Part shown: in pieces, positions 36,168 to 48,844 of the stretch
How the letters are laid out: each line of letters begins with the position of its first letter
Position numbering within the stretch: position 1 is the first letter of the stretch
NCBI GenBank assembly: GCA_024220505.1
Contig: JAKZZE010000008.1
Location: forward strand, 1,364,001 to 1,428,000
Length of the DNA stretch: 64,000 bases
Origin: Rhizopus arrhizus
Taxonomy: Eukaryota; Mucoromycota; Mucoromycetes; Mucorales; Rhizopodaceae
Direction of reading: 5' to 3'
Made by a program: the position numbers and the translations under genes
The notes under the pieces: generated by a model
The model's input: the letters and a program-made list of their open reading frames with translations, nothing else
Told to the model about the DNA's origin: nothing
Database searches by the model: none

Positions 36168-37209
36168 AAATAAAATAAAGTAAAATAGTGCACCCACACA
36201 TTTTTATTTCATAAATTGCAATTAAAAACTGTAAGTTATTTCCCTACCTTATACTCATTCAATCTGCTTAAATATTGGCATCAAAGAAAAAATTGTATTA
36301 TTTGCTTAAATGATTTCCATACGCTTATATATTTTCGTATAATGTTCAGAAAATGCCCTAGTATTAAGAAAAATTATATTAGATGATATGCTCTGTAATA
36401 AGGATAAAGTTATAAAGGGCAGATAGTGTAGAGAAAACGAATTCACTCAACGAGCGTTTATTCTTGTAAGATTATCAAAAGGCCTTGTATTAAAAAAAAC
36501 CGGAATATTAAACTTAATTATGGTTTTATATTAATAATCAATACTACTAGTATTCTCTATTAAATGCACTCTCTACTGTTCTCTTTTATGTCTAACAAAG
36601 AGACTATATAATGACACATCTATTTGTTAAAGTGGATACCCCTTAGCATAGAAAAGTGAAGTAGCTACACTCGTCTTGACATACACGAAACGTTACAGAA
36701 AACACTTCACCCGTAACACCATATATTCACATATAACACATCAATAATAGTATTCATAAAGTAAAAAGTAATCAAGTTATCCAGGCTATTTGTTGTAAAT
36801 TCAATGTATTGCTGAGGTTTATAAAAATGTTGCCAATTTAAATGTTTTGTTGTCGTACAATTTTAAAAAATTGTCGCCATCTTGTACGTTTTATTTTAAC
36901 TGTTTGTGCACTTGAGTTTTATTCATTTATTTCTTTTTTAATCATGCTGTAACAAGAAAAAAAATACATTTTAGAAGAGAAATAGCTTTCAGGAGAGTGT
37001 GTGCGTTTATTAATCCTTTTATTATTAAAAACAATAGCAACTTGGAAAGAAAAAAGAGAAAAAAAAAGGGGAACAAGAAAAAATGTCAGTTCATTGTTGT
37101 GCATAAAAACATGAAGAATCACCAAAAATGGGTTTTTGTTGATGACAGAAAAAATAGGAAAAAATATATATTTTTTTGCCTTTTTTTTTTTTTTTTTTTC
37201 ATTTAAATT
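36168..37209. other. 1.0-kb intergenic region
   Basis: AT-rich with A and T runs near 37050-37200 (promoter side of the Osh3-like gene). Open frames here are low-complexity Lys/Phe artefacts on both strands. No gene or RNA was recognised. Confidence 0.45.
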
Positions 37210-40055
37210 ATGGAAGTCGTACAAGTTCAACCAAGGGATTCATATTTATATAATATCTACGTGCCTACAAAAGGAACAGTAATAAGATGGTCTTTTACTA
37301 CTAAACGTAACAATATATCATTCGGTCTCTTTCGAAGAAAAGAAAAAGAACCACTTCCAAACTCTTCTGACATCATATTTCGTGCACAACATCAACCATT
37401 ACAAAAAAGACAAATGTCGGTAGCCTCCATTGAGACAAGTCATGCAGGTAATGATTACTAACAAAGAGAAAGAAACAAGTATTAATAGAAGAGGATAGAT
37501 ATTATATCAATTGATGATGATATCGAAGCAACTTATGTCAACCACAGTAACCATAACAATAGACCACGTTCAAAATCAGTAGCAACGACGAAATTAAAGG
37601 AGAGTGGTTTAGAAGAGATTATTCCCATACAACATACTCAATCATGTGACCATAAAATTCAAGGAACTTACAATGTAGAAGACCCTGGAAACTACGTATT
37701 AGTCTTTGGTAATTAATATGCTATATTTGTATAATGCAATAACAATAACTATCATCAGATAATACCTTCTCAAGAAATACACCCAAGATATTAACCTATA
37801 GTGTTGCTTTGGGTAATGCGGAAGATGTACAAGAATCTGAAAATGAAGTATCAGGCTGGTTATTAAAAAAAAAGAGAAAAAGGATGCAAGGTATACATGC
37901 ACTGAAACAGACAGATAACATTGTTTAATTTAACAACTATAAAAGGATGGGCCAAACGTTGGTTTAGTCTTTCTCCTACAGGTGTATTATCTTATTCTAC
38001 TTCTCCTGGAAGCGTCATTCGAGGTTCTATTCAAATCATAGTATCAACCATCTCTTATAACCCAAAGCTAAGACAAATACACATTGATTCTGGTACTATG
38101 ATCTATCATCTAAAGACATTGACCGAAGAAGATTTCAATTCTTGGTCAGAGGCATTAAAAGATAGAAATCATGCCCAAGAGCAATTTCTCGAACAAAACA
38201 TCCCCTCCATTCAAAGCAGCATCAGTCTCAGCAATTCAAAGCGCGTCTCTTCTCGTAACCTCAGTGTTTATAATAGTCAAAGCGATCGTCTATTGAAGGC
38301 TGAAATAGAGAAAGGCATAGACATTTCAACAAACCATCAACAAAATATCAACCAATTGATTCAGGCACTAGATGAGATCAAACAGTGTTTACCTTCAACA
38401 GATATTCTCGAAAAACAAAAGGCTGCAATACTTGCCAGTGCTCAGGAACAAGCTGTGCAATGGCTCAATGTACAGAATTGCCTTTTAAAGAATAGGCGAT
38501 CTGGCTCTGTATCACCTGTGGTTACATCGAGTACTCCTCAAGAGGGCACCATCATGGAGCAAAATGAGCACACTCTTCAAAGATCACCCAGCTTTTATTC
38601 CCAAATCTCAGGTTATTCTGAACAATTCTTTGATGCGGAAGATATTGAATTAAGTGAAGATGAGGATGACTTTATACTAGATCATACCTCAAGTATTGAT
38701 TATGGAGGAAGTAGCGAAGAAGAAACTGGTAATAAAAAGATTATCATTGGTTACTTTAAATCGCAATTGACCTGCTTTTTCTTAAATATAGACAGTCGGG
38801 ATAATTCCAGTACTGAACGCTTGGATTTACAAGAAATGAATAACAATGTCAGTCGACGTGCTCGTTTACCTTGTCCTGCAGTAGCCGATGCTGGATCAGC
38901 CTTATCCATCATTAGAAAAAATGTTGGTAAAGACTTATCAACGATTGCCATGCCAGTTAGTATGAATGAGCCTCTCAACATGCTGCAAAAAGCATGTGAA
39001 GAACTAGAGTACTGCGAATTGTTAGAAAAGGCATCTACATTATCTGATTCCATTGAGCGTCTAATGTACGTCACTGTCTTTCTCATCTCAACTTATGCCT
39101 CTACTCAACATCGCATCGGTAGAAAGCCATTCAATCCGATGATGACCGAGACTTATGAAAATATTCGTCCTGATAAGGGTTTCCGCTTCATTTCAGAAAA
39201 GGTATCACATAATCCACTCACCATTGCTGCTCATGCAGAGGCCAAAGGATTCAAGTATTGGCAATCGACAGAGATCAAGAGTAAATTCTGGGGTAAATCC
39301 ATGGAATTCATGACTGAGGGCACATTCCACGTCAGTTTGTCAGGACACAATGATCATTTTACCTTTTTCAAACCATCGAGTTGGATGAAGAACATGATCG
39401 CAGGTGAGAAATACTTGGAACATTCGGGTGAGTGCAAGGTGATCAATCAAACAACGGGAGAGTATGCTACTGTGACTTTTAAAGAGGGTACTGGTGGTGG
39501 ATTGTTTGGTGCACCCACAAAACGGAACGATGTGGTTGCTGTTTTTTATGATGCACAAGGAACAAAGCGACGTCGTGTGGTGGGTAAATGGAGTGAATCT
39601 TTAGTAGAGGAAGTAGGCTTGGATAAAAGTAAGCTTTCTGTTCTTTGGACCGCTCGTCCTCCTGGAGTATCTGATCATACAAAGTATTATGGTTTTACTA
39701 AATTTGCTACTGAATTAAATGAGATTACTGAATTGGAAAAAGGAAAATTACCTATTACAGATACCCGTCTTCGTCCTGATCAGCGATTTTATGAACAAGG
39801 TAAGAAGAAAAAGAATTTTGAAGGAAATTATTCTTATTATACTATTTTCTAATAGGCGAAGTGGATAAGGCAGATCAAGAAAAACTTAGAATTGAGCAAC
39901 GTCAAAGAGAAAAACGTAAAGAGTTTGAAGCTGCAGGTTATGAATGGAAACCACGATGGTTTACTCGTGAAGGTGAAGAATGGGTTTATGCAGGTCAATA
40001 CTGGCATGCACGCGAAACAGGGCAATGGCCAAAAGATATGTTTCCTCTCTGGTAG
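37210..40055 (+). CDS. OSH3: Osh3-like oxysterol-binding protein (GOLD-PH-ORD)
   Basis: Lipid exchanger at ER contact sites. 856 aa in six exons: 37210-37447, 37499-37708, 37759-37890, 37946-38728, 38792-39799 and 39856-40055. A GOLD-like N-domain (VQPRDSYLYNIYVPTKGTVI, RWSF) precedes a PH domain (GWLLKKKRKRMQGWAKRWF to FNSWSEAL). An acidic linker follows; the ORD starts ARLPCPAVADAGSALSIIRK. The ORD fingerprint reads EKVSHNPLTI; the family norm has SHHP. The C-terminal KLRIEQRQREKR and WKPRWF match the Osh tail. No clear FFAT motif was found. The intron at 38729-38791 is 63 nt, in frame and open. The PH-internal intron ends in AAG. Confidence 0.92.
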
Positions 40056-40228
40056 ATAAACTTTGAATTCATATCAAAGCACTAAAAAAAGAAAAAGTAT
40101 ATAAAAAAACAAAAAAAAAAACAAAATAAGTTCTATTTTATAATCAACAACAATAAACATAAGCTGGTTTAATATATAATTTATTTCTTTCCCTATTTAA
40201 AAAAGACGTCAGATTACTACCATACTAT

Positions 40229-40481
40229 TTATATAAAAATGCTTACACGAGCCATGTTAACAGCACCATAGAGAGCACCAACTAAACCAACGCCGAGAAC
40301 AGCAGCGGTGGAGTAGACAAAGACCTTATCTCTGGGACCACGGAGGAATAAAAGTGTGTTAGAAGGAGCCTAAGATAAAAATTCAATTAAAAGCAAATTT
40401 CATTTTTCATTTGTTTTTCAATCTTACTTGGAAGTATCTTTGGTTAGCAAGGACGTTATTGGGTCTGTTGACAAGAGACAT
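40229..40481 (-). CDS. COX7A: Cytochrome c oxidase subunit 7A
   Basis: Small single-span subunit of respiratory complex IV in the inner mitochondrial membrane. 64 aa from exons 40428-40481 and 40229-40369. It shows NRPNNVLANQRYFQ, then LFLRGPRDK and a transmembrane helix VYSTAAVLGVGLVGALYGAVNM, matching the fungal Cox7a/Cox9 pattern. The codons after NMAR overlap a perfect donor (GTAAGC), so the true end could be a few residues different. Length fits the family's ~55-65 aa. Confidence 0.85.
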
Positions 40482-42111
40482 TTTCTATGTTGTTTTTGTA
40501 ATGAAGAAAAGAAAAAAAAATAGAGAAAATATGGCAGAGGAAAAAAATTACCAGGCTGATCTGTTTTTGAATTTAGTATGATGACGTAATTGATCTTACT
40601 TTGTCCGAAATAAACGCGAAAAGTCGTACAACCATACTGATCGCTTTGTATGTTGATTTAGACAAGAAAAAAATACATGTGTTTGTGCTGCTTTTTTCTA
40701 TTTAAAACGTATGTACAACCTGTAATTGTAACACTGATAATGAAGAGGTAGCAGTTAATATTCAAGTTTAAGAAAGATGTGACTAGAAATAATGCCTTTT
40801 TATTCCGTATGCAATCTCATTATAACCCAATGGCATTTTGGAGTATTGTATGCAGGATTTTATCTTCTTTTTCGGTTGTATCCACGCGACTAATATCCTC
40901 AGTTAATACGACTTGCGTTTTGAATAAATCAAAATATATGCTGTTCACAACGATCCATGCCCAGCAATTAACAGCTCTGTTTCTTTTTCTTTTTAAATAA
41001 GCCCGCTTGAATTGACTATGTCGATTTCCTAGATAACTTTCTTTTCCATATTGAAAAAAAAAAAAAAAAAAAAAAAAAAATGAAAATAGAAACTCAGTAC
41101 TCAAAAGTATCATCAACAAGTTATGGTCACTAACTCCTTGAATATTATCAGAATTGCCAAAACAAAATAAGATCTCTCTTCAAAAAAACTTTAGACTATT
41201 TATAAACTTCCAATAGAATCAATACCAGTCGACACTACGATCACCAAAGGAAAGAATGAGCGTTATGGTGCTATAACCAATAGCTTTAGTATAATCCATT
41301 GGAATACAATGCAGAAAATATCGTTCCATTTTTTGTCACAAATAATCAACTTTATTCAAAACATTTGAATGCTGTTCGACCAGCTAGCGTATCTGTTTTT
41401 AGAGTAGTGCGTGATGCTGCCAGACAAAGGTCTATCTCATTTTGGCTGAAGATTAGTTGTCAAAGTGATTTTTGTGCATATATTTGATGACTTTTCGAGA
41501 AATCAAAGTCTCAGTATTTTACACAAATACTCAGTACGCATGCGGTCATGAACCTTTGATTGTGCATAAAACTTGTTTGAAAGCGATTGACTAGCTTTGA
41601 TGAGTATTGATATTCCTGCTATGTAGGATTTCAATAAAAGCTTTGCAAATCGCGTTTATCGGTGAAAGTCCATGTCAGTTTCTAAGACTTAAAATTCATT
41701 TGAATTTCGCAAGAGGACTAAGTAAGTTTGTTGGTATGATTTTGGAATATTAGTCTATAGACAAGAATGGTTTTAAGAACTTATGTACTTGATTGTTTTG
41801 AATGAGAAAATTACAAGAGTCCTAATCATGCGAATAAAATGAGCTATAGCATCTATTTACAGAGCTAAGATATATAAATAAACTACGGTTAAAATATGAA
41901 TTGCATATCAGATGTAACTAAGGGCTAATGAGTATTGCAATTGGGGAGCCTATTGAGCTGAGAATTGGAAAGCATTAGTCCGGTAATTTTCAGTCTCAGA
42001 ATTACTCGGTCCGGACACCGTCTCGTCCTTTCTTGTTGCTTATACCAGCAAGCAAGATGCAAACCCTTAAGCCCTCCTTTCCAGAACCGTTGGTAGATCA
42101 ATCTCTTAAAA
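40482..42111. other. 1.6-kb intergenic region upstream of uL23
   Basis: AT-rich with a 27-A run near 41054-41080. No gene recognised. The last 150 bases are more GC-rich and contain the inverted repeat listed separately and an AAACCCTTAAG element near 42061, reminiscent of ribosomal-protein promoter boxes. Confidence 0.45.
41978..42016. promoter_or_regulatory. Inverted repeat upstream of uL23
   Basis: GTCCGG and TAATT on the left pair with AATTA and CCGGAC on the right. The stem has a one-sided six-base bulge and an 11-base loop. It lies about 100 bases before the uL23 start. Being GC-rich in AT-rich DNA makes it stand out; it could be a binding site or an RNA hairpin if transcribed. Confidence 0.4.
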
Positions 42112-42776
42112 ATGGCCAATCAAGGTAATTATCATGCCATGATCATTGAGAATAGAAAGATGATGAAAGAGGGGTAGATAGATGGAATAAAGTAGATACA
42201 ATATCGGATTCATTATAAATGTCGATACATGTGGAATCGATGTCTAAAGTTGTGCATGTTTATTACAGTTGCTTAGGAATCCTCCCCTCTCTTTCTATTT
42301 TCTTTTCAATCATTTGAAATGTGAAGCAACGTATTAAATCTTTCCTTTCTGTAGCTTCCACTAAGGCTCTTAACGCCAAGAAGTCCGCCCTCAAGGGTGT
42401 TCACAGCAAGTCTGTCCGCAAGGTTCGTACCACTACACACTTCCACCGTCCCAAGACCTTGGTCTTGAAGCGTGCCCCCAAGTATGCCCGTAAGTCTGTT
42501 GCCCATGCTCCCCGTATGGACCAATACCGTATTGTTCGTCAACCTCTCAACACTGAAACTGCCATGAAGAAGATTGAAGAACACAACACTTTGACTTTCC
42601 TCGTCGATGTTAAGGCCAACAAGCACCAAATCAAGGACGCTGTCAAGAGACTTTATGACGTTGAAGTTGCTACTGTCAACACTTTGATTACCACCTCTGG
42701 TAACAAGAAGGCCTTCGTTCGTTTGACTGCTGATGTCGACGCTCTTGATGTTGCTAACAAGATTGGTTTCATTTAA
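42112..42776 (+). CDS. RPL25: Large-subunit ribosomal protein uL23
   Basis: Protein at the polypeptide exit tunnel, where SRP and nascent-chain factors bind. 144 aa from a 13-base first exon (42112-42124, MANQ plus one base) and 42355-42776. A 230-base intron right after the start is typical of fungal ribosomal-protein genes. Family blocks: [57 protein letters not shown] and [19 protein letters not shown]. Codon use is strongly biased. The frame that opens upstream at 42321 is intronic and is not the start. Confidence 0.95.
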
Positions 42777-42999
42777 ACTATCAAATATGTTTTATAGTTC
42801 AATTAAACGTTGTTTTTATACATTTTTCTTTTCTTTTTTGTATGTAAATACGTTATACGGGAATAGTTTGAAAAAGCAAGAGGATATCATTCAAATGGAA
42901 GAAACAGGACTATGTCGAAAGTTTTATTTTTTCTTATTGCGTCGACAGGACACAACATTTAACAAAAAAGCTTTATTGTAAGATTGAATAGTAACAGCA

Positions 43000-43490
43000 T
43001 TAACGAGACTTGAAATATTCCAAAAGAACATTCATGGCTTCAGACTCTTCACCAAAGTCAGTAACGGCAACAGCAGAGCAACCAACAACTTTACGGGCAT
43101 TTCCTTCCCTATCAATTTTACATAAACCAACCCATTCACCGAGCTTCTTGGGGTCAGACACCTTGATGAGATTAATGTTGTGTTCAGCACATAGTGCTTC
43201 GATAAGCTTCACGTACTCCTGTTCGGTGCAGGACTCGCACAGAACAGCCAGATGAGCCTGGCGTCTATTAAATACAAAAATATTCAATATCAGACGCGTC
43301 ATTGGATTCTCATCTTATATTACCTGTCCAAAGCCTTGACAGCCTCCCTCAAGCCGCGAGCAAGACCATCGTGAACCAAGGCACGATGAAGAACCTCCTG
43401 GAGTGCGTCTTCGACAGACATAGCAGCTCCACTAGTAGATTCAACAGTGACTTCAATTTCTTGGTTCTCAATAATCTGTTCTGCAGACAT
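43000..43490 (-). CDS. RPS12: Small-subunit ribosomal protein eS12
   Basis: Beak protein of the 40S subunit. 143 aa from exons 43324-43490 and 43000-43264. The acidic N-terminus [19 protein letters not shown] is followed by [41 protein letters not shown] and [56 protein letters not shown] and the terminal LEYFKSR complete the match. It is convergent with uL23, so two ribosomal-protein genes sit tail-to-tail about 220 bases apart. Confidence 0.95.
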
Positions 43491-45783
43491 GGTTCTTCGG
43501 TTCTGTATTAGGCACTGTTACGGTAAAAAAGAAAATATTTAATCATCCATCTAGCAGGCATAGCCCCTTGCCTAGCTTTCTTCTTTTATGAAGTTCATTG
43601 GCTTATGTATATACCTTGACGTTTTTTTAAAAAAAAGGGATGTTTAAAAAGCAACCATCTACTTCAAACAAGCTTTCTATTTCGGTGAGCACGGTGTTTG
43701 AACCTAAATAGATTGTGATTTGCTCGGTTTTTATCACAAAGTTATACGTTAGCATAGTCGATGTATTAGATATCCCATTGTAGACTTTGAATAAATTGAT
43801 TGCGATATATTATTTAAGGAAACTCACTGAACACAATCACAGTTTTGGGGATGCTGAAGATATTGGATCTTTTTATCTGAGCTCTGCAAGCTTCGTAGCT
43901 CATTTTGTCTTAATTTTTGTTCCTCTAGTGCTTTTTCACTCAATTGGTATGTGTTGTAAGAGTTGTCTCATATACTAGGTCTAATCACAAACTTAAGTGA
44001 ACACACATTTAAAAGCAATGGGTATTCTTATATATGTAATTCCTTAACTATATTTTTTTAATTCATATTAGTGATAACCATATATTACTGAATCTTGTTC
44101 CCAAAAGCTTTACTTGCAATTAAAAACAAAAGTAAGCCAAAGCTGAAATAACCTGCTATAGTATCATCAATATAGCTAGTATGAGTATTACCATATTTTA
44201 TAAAAATATAACAAATTAAAGAATTTATGCAACATCGGTTATTTCAAAGTGCCATTGGCATTTATAAAATTTGGGAGGGCTGATCTTTCTATGTGTGTCA
44301 ACCAGATAGATTTTTTGGGATGCCATAATATTAAAATAAAATGGTCAGAGATCATATATAAAATTTGATTTTTTTGAATGCAATTGATTTTCAATAGGCT
44401 CTTGTTGTTTGGTGAAAATACTTTGAATAGTAGCTTTTTTTTAACTAGTTACTCATACTTATTACGATACCGTGAAATTGCCTTCGGTATTAAAAGCTAG
44501 AGAGCTTCCAATCAAGGGTATGAAGTGCACACATAAATTTTGTTCGTTTTGCTGGCTTCAAAGGAGTAGTCAATTGGGTACTTGTTTAAAAGAGTTGTGG
44601 AGCTCCTTTTCTTGCTATATGTCTACAGTATACTGAGTACGATGTACATCTTCCAAAAATTATATATAATCAAGCATGGGGAATATTAACTCTGCACTAT
44701 CAGCGATAGTTGTCATTCGACTAGAAGGCACATTACCAATAACAATGATGTGTATATGGATACACAAAATGCTGCTTGATACATTTCGAGCAGACTTTTT
44801 ATGTTTTGCCATGATTAGTTTGGAGATGTGTATCTCGACTCGAACGGAAGGTATTGATACAAGTTCAGGTTTTTTAATCATTTCTTGTTTGAATAGATGT
44901 AGGAGCTTTTTTATCTTTTTTTCAGTAACTTATTTTGTATGTATTCTGCAGCAAAATGTCCACATGTGTAGCAATTCCAACAAACTCGTGTGTATTTTTT
45001 TTAGGAACTGGAGACAGCGTATCCCTCCTGATAACAATATCAATAGCAAATTGCCATGTCATTTTATACTGCATAAAATCCTGCATTATCTAAAATATAC
45101 CAAGGAAGTTAACATGAAGACAAAATGAAATCTAATGGCTAAACGGAACACGAAGAGCTGTATAGCCAATGTTTATATAGATTTCTATGTTTGATTCTCG
45201 TAAAATACCAATACAGACAGTGTTACCATAAAGAAGAAAGCTTACTGAAAGCCTTGTAGGAAATTTGTTTCCAATATAAAAAGGTAAAGCAGAGAGTGGA
45301 AGACGAATAAGATTAATGCTAGTTAAATGCTTTGCATGATATGAGCCGCACTGTATCCTCAGTGAGAACTAAACTCTCATTTATAATATAGTCTAAATAT
45401 TGATCATCTTGAAAAACTAATTTCCTTAAGCTTTCTTGTATCTTCCTTTGCGGAGGAAACTCCAATACGTGAAAGATATCGCTCGGTTAAGACTGACATT
45501 AATCAGGTTGATGATTCTGTTCGACCTGACGTATCAACTAGGAATTTGACAAGAAAATAACCTATTCGCCTTGCTTTCAACCGAGTAAACTTTATAGAAT
45601 AATTGAAATTTCATTCATCCCGGCGAGGGTGATGTTGTAGCGATGTGTGTTGTCTGACTAAAGCCTAAGTTCCAAGCATATTGTTATATTTGAAAAACGG
45701 ATTAGCTGGATTTCAATTAGAAAGAAACATGAAGCTGTCAGTTTTTGAAAATAATAACGTCTCTTTAACTCTTTTATACTTTT
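43491..45783. other. 2.3-kb gene-poor region
   Basis: Contains a 150-aa plus-strand frame at 44676-45128 and an overlapping 73-aa minus frame. Both have unremarkable, Cys/Ile-rich composition and match no family I know. A TTTTTTTTAG acceptor-like site inside the plus frame argues it may be chance or a decayed gene. The ERG24 promoter must lie at the right end. No RNA gene was seen. Confidence 0.35.
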
Positions 45784-47391
45784 ATGTCAACCGCAAAAGA
45801 GAAGCCAACACAAGAGCTTAACCCTAAAACACAGCATTATGAATTCTTAGGACCCATAGGTGCATTTGGAATGACATTTGCTTTGCCAATTCTCGTTCTC
45901 TTTTTTGCATCATGTTGTGATTCAACCGGTTATCCATCTCAGCATTTGTTTGCAGACTGGAAAGGTTATCTTCAATCAAAACTTACCGTGGACTATTTGG
46001 TGTCTGTGTTTTCTCTTCAAGACCTTTTGATCTATTGTGGATTCGTAGGAATGCTTGCTTTATTTTACTTCATCTTACCTGGAGACAACATCCCTGGTAC
46101 TCTGTTAAGAGATGGTACAAGACTCAAATATAAAATGAATGGTATGCAATTAAAAAAAGTTATATGTATAGTTTTCTAAAAATCATTATTTAGGCTTCTC
46201 CTCTTTTCATACCACTCTATTTGTAGCACTTTACTTTTTGAAGAGCACCGGACTTAAACCTCTTGAATATGTGTATGATCACTATATTGGACTCGCCTTT
46301 GCCTCAATCATTTTCAGCTATATAATATCCTTTTTTGTCTATTTCAATAGCTTTGGCCGCAATAAATTATTGGCATTGGGTGGAAACAGTGGCAATTGGC
46401 TTTATGACGTGAGTTATGAAATGTTGGAAAACAAACACGGAAACTTATTATTTGTTATAGTTCATGATTGGAAGAGAGTTGAATCCTCGCATAGGAAGCT
46501 TCGATATCAAGTTTTTTACTGAACTTCGTCCTGGATTGATCGGATGGTTAGTTATTAATTATTGTCTAGCAGCCAAGCAATACATGGATCTCGGCTATAT
46601 CACGAATTCCATGATTCTTGTTCAATTCTTTCAATCTTGGTATGTGATTGATTCTCTTTGGAACGAAGAAGCCGTATTAACCACAATGGATATCACAACT
46701 GGTATATAATCTAAACTATAGTGTATGCATTAATTAACTATTTATCATAAAAAAAGATGGGTTTGGTTTTATGCTTGCTTTTGGATTATATACTTGGGTG
46801 CCTTTCACCTACACTCTTCAAGCTCGCTACTTAGTTGACTTTCCTCGTACTATAAGCTGGTTCGAGTTTGCTGCTATTTTATTCCTGAATTTCCTTGGTT
46901 ATTACATCTTTAGAGGTGCTAATTCTCAAAAGAACGAATTCCGTGCAAATCCCGACAGTCCAAGCAGTCAAAGCAAGTATAATAAATCAAAGAAAAGTCA
47001 TGTATACGTGTTTTAACATATTATTCTTTAACTAAATAGAGTTGAAATATATTAAAACTGAAACTGGTAGCAAATTAATCATTTCCGGATGGTGGGGTAT
47101 GTCTCGCCATATCAACTACCTTGGAGATTGGTTGATGGCATTGTCTTGGAGTTTACCTTGTGGTTTTGGTTCAATAATTCCTTATTTTTACCCTGTTTAT
47201 TTTGCTATTCTTTTACTTCATCGTGAAAGAAGAGACGATCACAAGTGTAGAACAAAGTATGGAAAAGATTGGGAAAAATACTGCAAAACTGTCAAGTATA
47301 GAATCATTCCTGGTAAGTCTTCCAAAAGCGTATGTGTGTTTTTTGCTAAATCTGATCTTTTCTTTTATTTTTATCTTTAGGAATCTATTAA
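45784..47391 (+). CDS. ERG24: Delta(14)-sterol reductase
   Basis: ER membrane enzyme that uses NADPH to reduce the C14 double bond after Erg11 in ergosterol synthesis. 437 aa in six exons: 45784-46141, 46194-46408, 46461-46701, 46757-46972, 47040-47312 and 47381-47391. It is multi-span. Diagnostic motifs: [78 protein letters not shown] and [14 protein letters not shown]. The motif set matches ERG24/LBR rather than ERG4. The 46702-46756 intron ends in AAG; the 46973-47039 intron has a GC donor (GCAAGT). The last exon is only 11 bases. Confidence 0.94.
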
Positions 47392-48844
47392 TTTAACATG
47401 CTTATTTTGATTGAATAAAGTTTTATTTTTTTTTTTGCACGCAAATACGAATTATTCAAAAAGCAATGAATTTAGCATTGCTACTTTTTGTATACCAAAT
47501 GATGATGAATCGAGTGTATATAATAAAATTATTTCAAACATTTCATACTTCATTTTTATTGTCATTCAAGGACTTGCATAGCTTTTATATTTAAGAGTCA
47601 AGTATTTCACTTGGTTTACAACACTGATTAAAGTTATGTTTTATTTTGTTCCTGTGTGGTACAGTTTAAATTAAATCCATTCTGGTATCTCGTTCTTGTA
47701 CCAGTGAATCTTACTAATATCTAAAAGAGCTAATATCAATAAATAAAATTGATTTATTCTACCAACACGTATCATTCTATGTACTAAAATGGCCAATTCC
47801 AACTGTTCGGGACAGACTGGTCTGGTTTGATAGAACTCGTTATATTCAAGCAATAATAAAAATACACGTGTTTTCGCGCTATGAGAATCTGAAAAGGGAT
47901 CGTGTTTTTTCAGTATAATATTTTATTGATCCAAGTGCATCTACAAGAACGAATTTGAGGGTACGAGAAGTGATATTAAATTACACTAAAAATAGTAGTA
48001 ATGATATCAGTATGACAACCAATTCCTGAGAATAAGCTTATCGGTTTTAAACCTTAAGTATGGGAATAAAAGAAATCATAGTCAAACAATTGATTCATGC
48101 TGTACTGAGTCTCAAAAACATCATATAAGCACATTGCTCTTGAAAATCTTTATTGCCTTCTCATCGCCATTAGTAAGCTTTAATTCGGAAGCTTCGATTT
48201 CAACCCAATACTGCACTTTCGGCTTCAAAAAAAAAAAAAAAAAAAAAAAGTTTCTGCCAAAAGCCACAATAAAGAGTAAATCTAGTCAATATCAGAAATG
48301 ATAGTTGATTTTATGACATTATGTAAGAAAAAATGAGTACCACTCGGCCTTAGCTTCCTAATTTTCTGAAAGTTTAGCTCAAGTTACCCCGCAACTCCCC
48401 AAATTCAAAAAAAATTAGACCGTGTAACTTCGCGGTTACATTGCAACTATCTTAAATATGGAGCTATAAAGTTTTTTTTTTGCACAATGTAATCACTCTT
48501 TTTAACAAGTTGTACACAAATGATGATATACTTGAGTACTGACTTTATATGAATCTGATATATTATTTTTTTTTTCAATCCTTGTAAGAAAAAAAAAAGG
48601 GGGGGGGGAAGCTGTGATTTTCATTGTTTGCAGCATAACATTGAGCTTATTTTTCCTAGTTCTGAAAGGCATGATGTCATATCAAATGGCGAATGAAACA
48701 TGTGGGCTAGACAGACTTATATTTTAAAATACTTCCAAATTGTGTTTGAAGTTGAAAAAAAATAAGAGGAAAGCTATTTAAGCATATATTTAATTAGGAC
48801 TCATTTTTTTGTCTTTTTCTTTCATTGATTTATTGCAATAGAAA
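47392..48844. other. 1.5-kb intergenic region
   Basis: AT-rich, with a 25-A run near 48225-48249 and an A9G10 tract near 48590-48609. On the minus strand about 47671-47970 holds protein-like but broken frames, listed separately. The right end is the aldehyde dehydrogenase promoter. Confidence 0.4.
47671..47970 (-). pseudogene. Possible coding relic of unknown origin
   Basis: Two overlapping minus-strand frames look protein-like. One gives TLKFVLVDALGSIKYYTEK (around 47930). The next gives NEFYQTRPVCPEQLELAILV and GRINQFYLLILALLDISKI, ending PEWI at 47671. They would join only with a frame change near 47900. No start, splice model or family was recognised. It may equally be chance. Confidence 0.2.

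Noticed and set aside
42321..42354. uL23 starting at the frame-opening MKQRIKSF
   Set aside because: This lies in the intron; splicing from the 13-base MANQ exon gives the standard N-terminus.
44550..44585. Similarity to the 8.8-kb minisatellite (TTCAAAGGAGTAGTCAATTGGG)
   Set aside because: A single ~25-base imperfect match in AT-rich DNA is not enough to call another repeat copy.
44676..45128. 150-aa plus-strand open frame as a gene
   Set aside because: No recognised family, no coding-like composition, and an overlapping antisense frame of similar quality.
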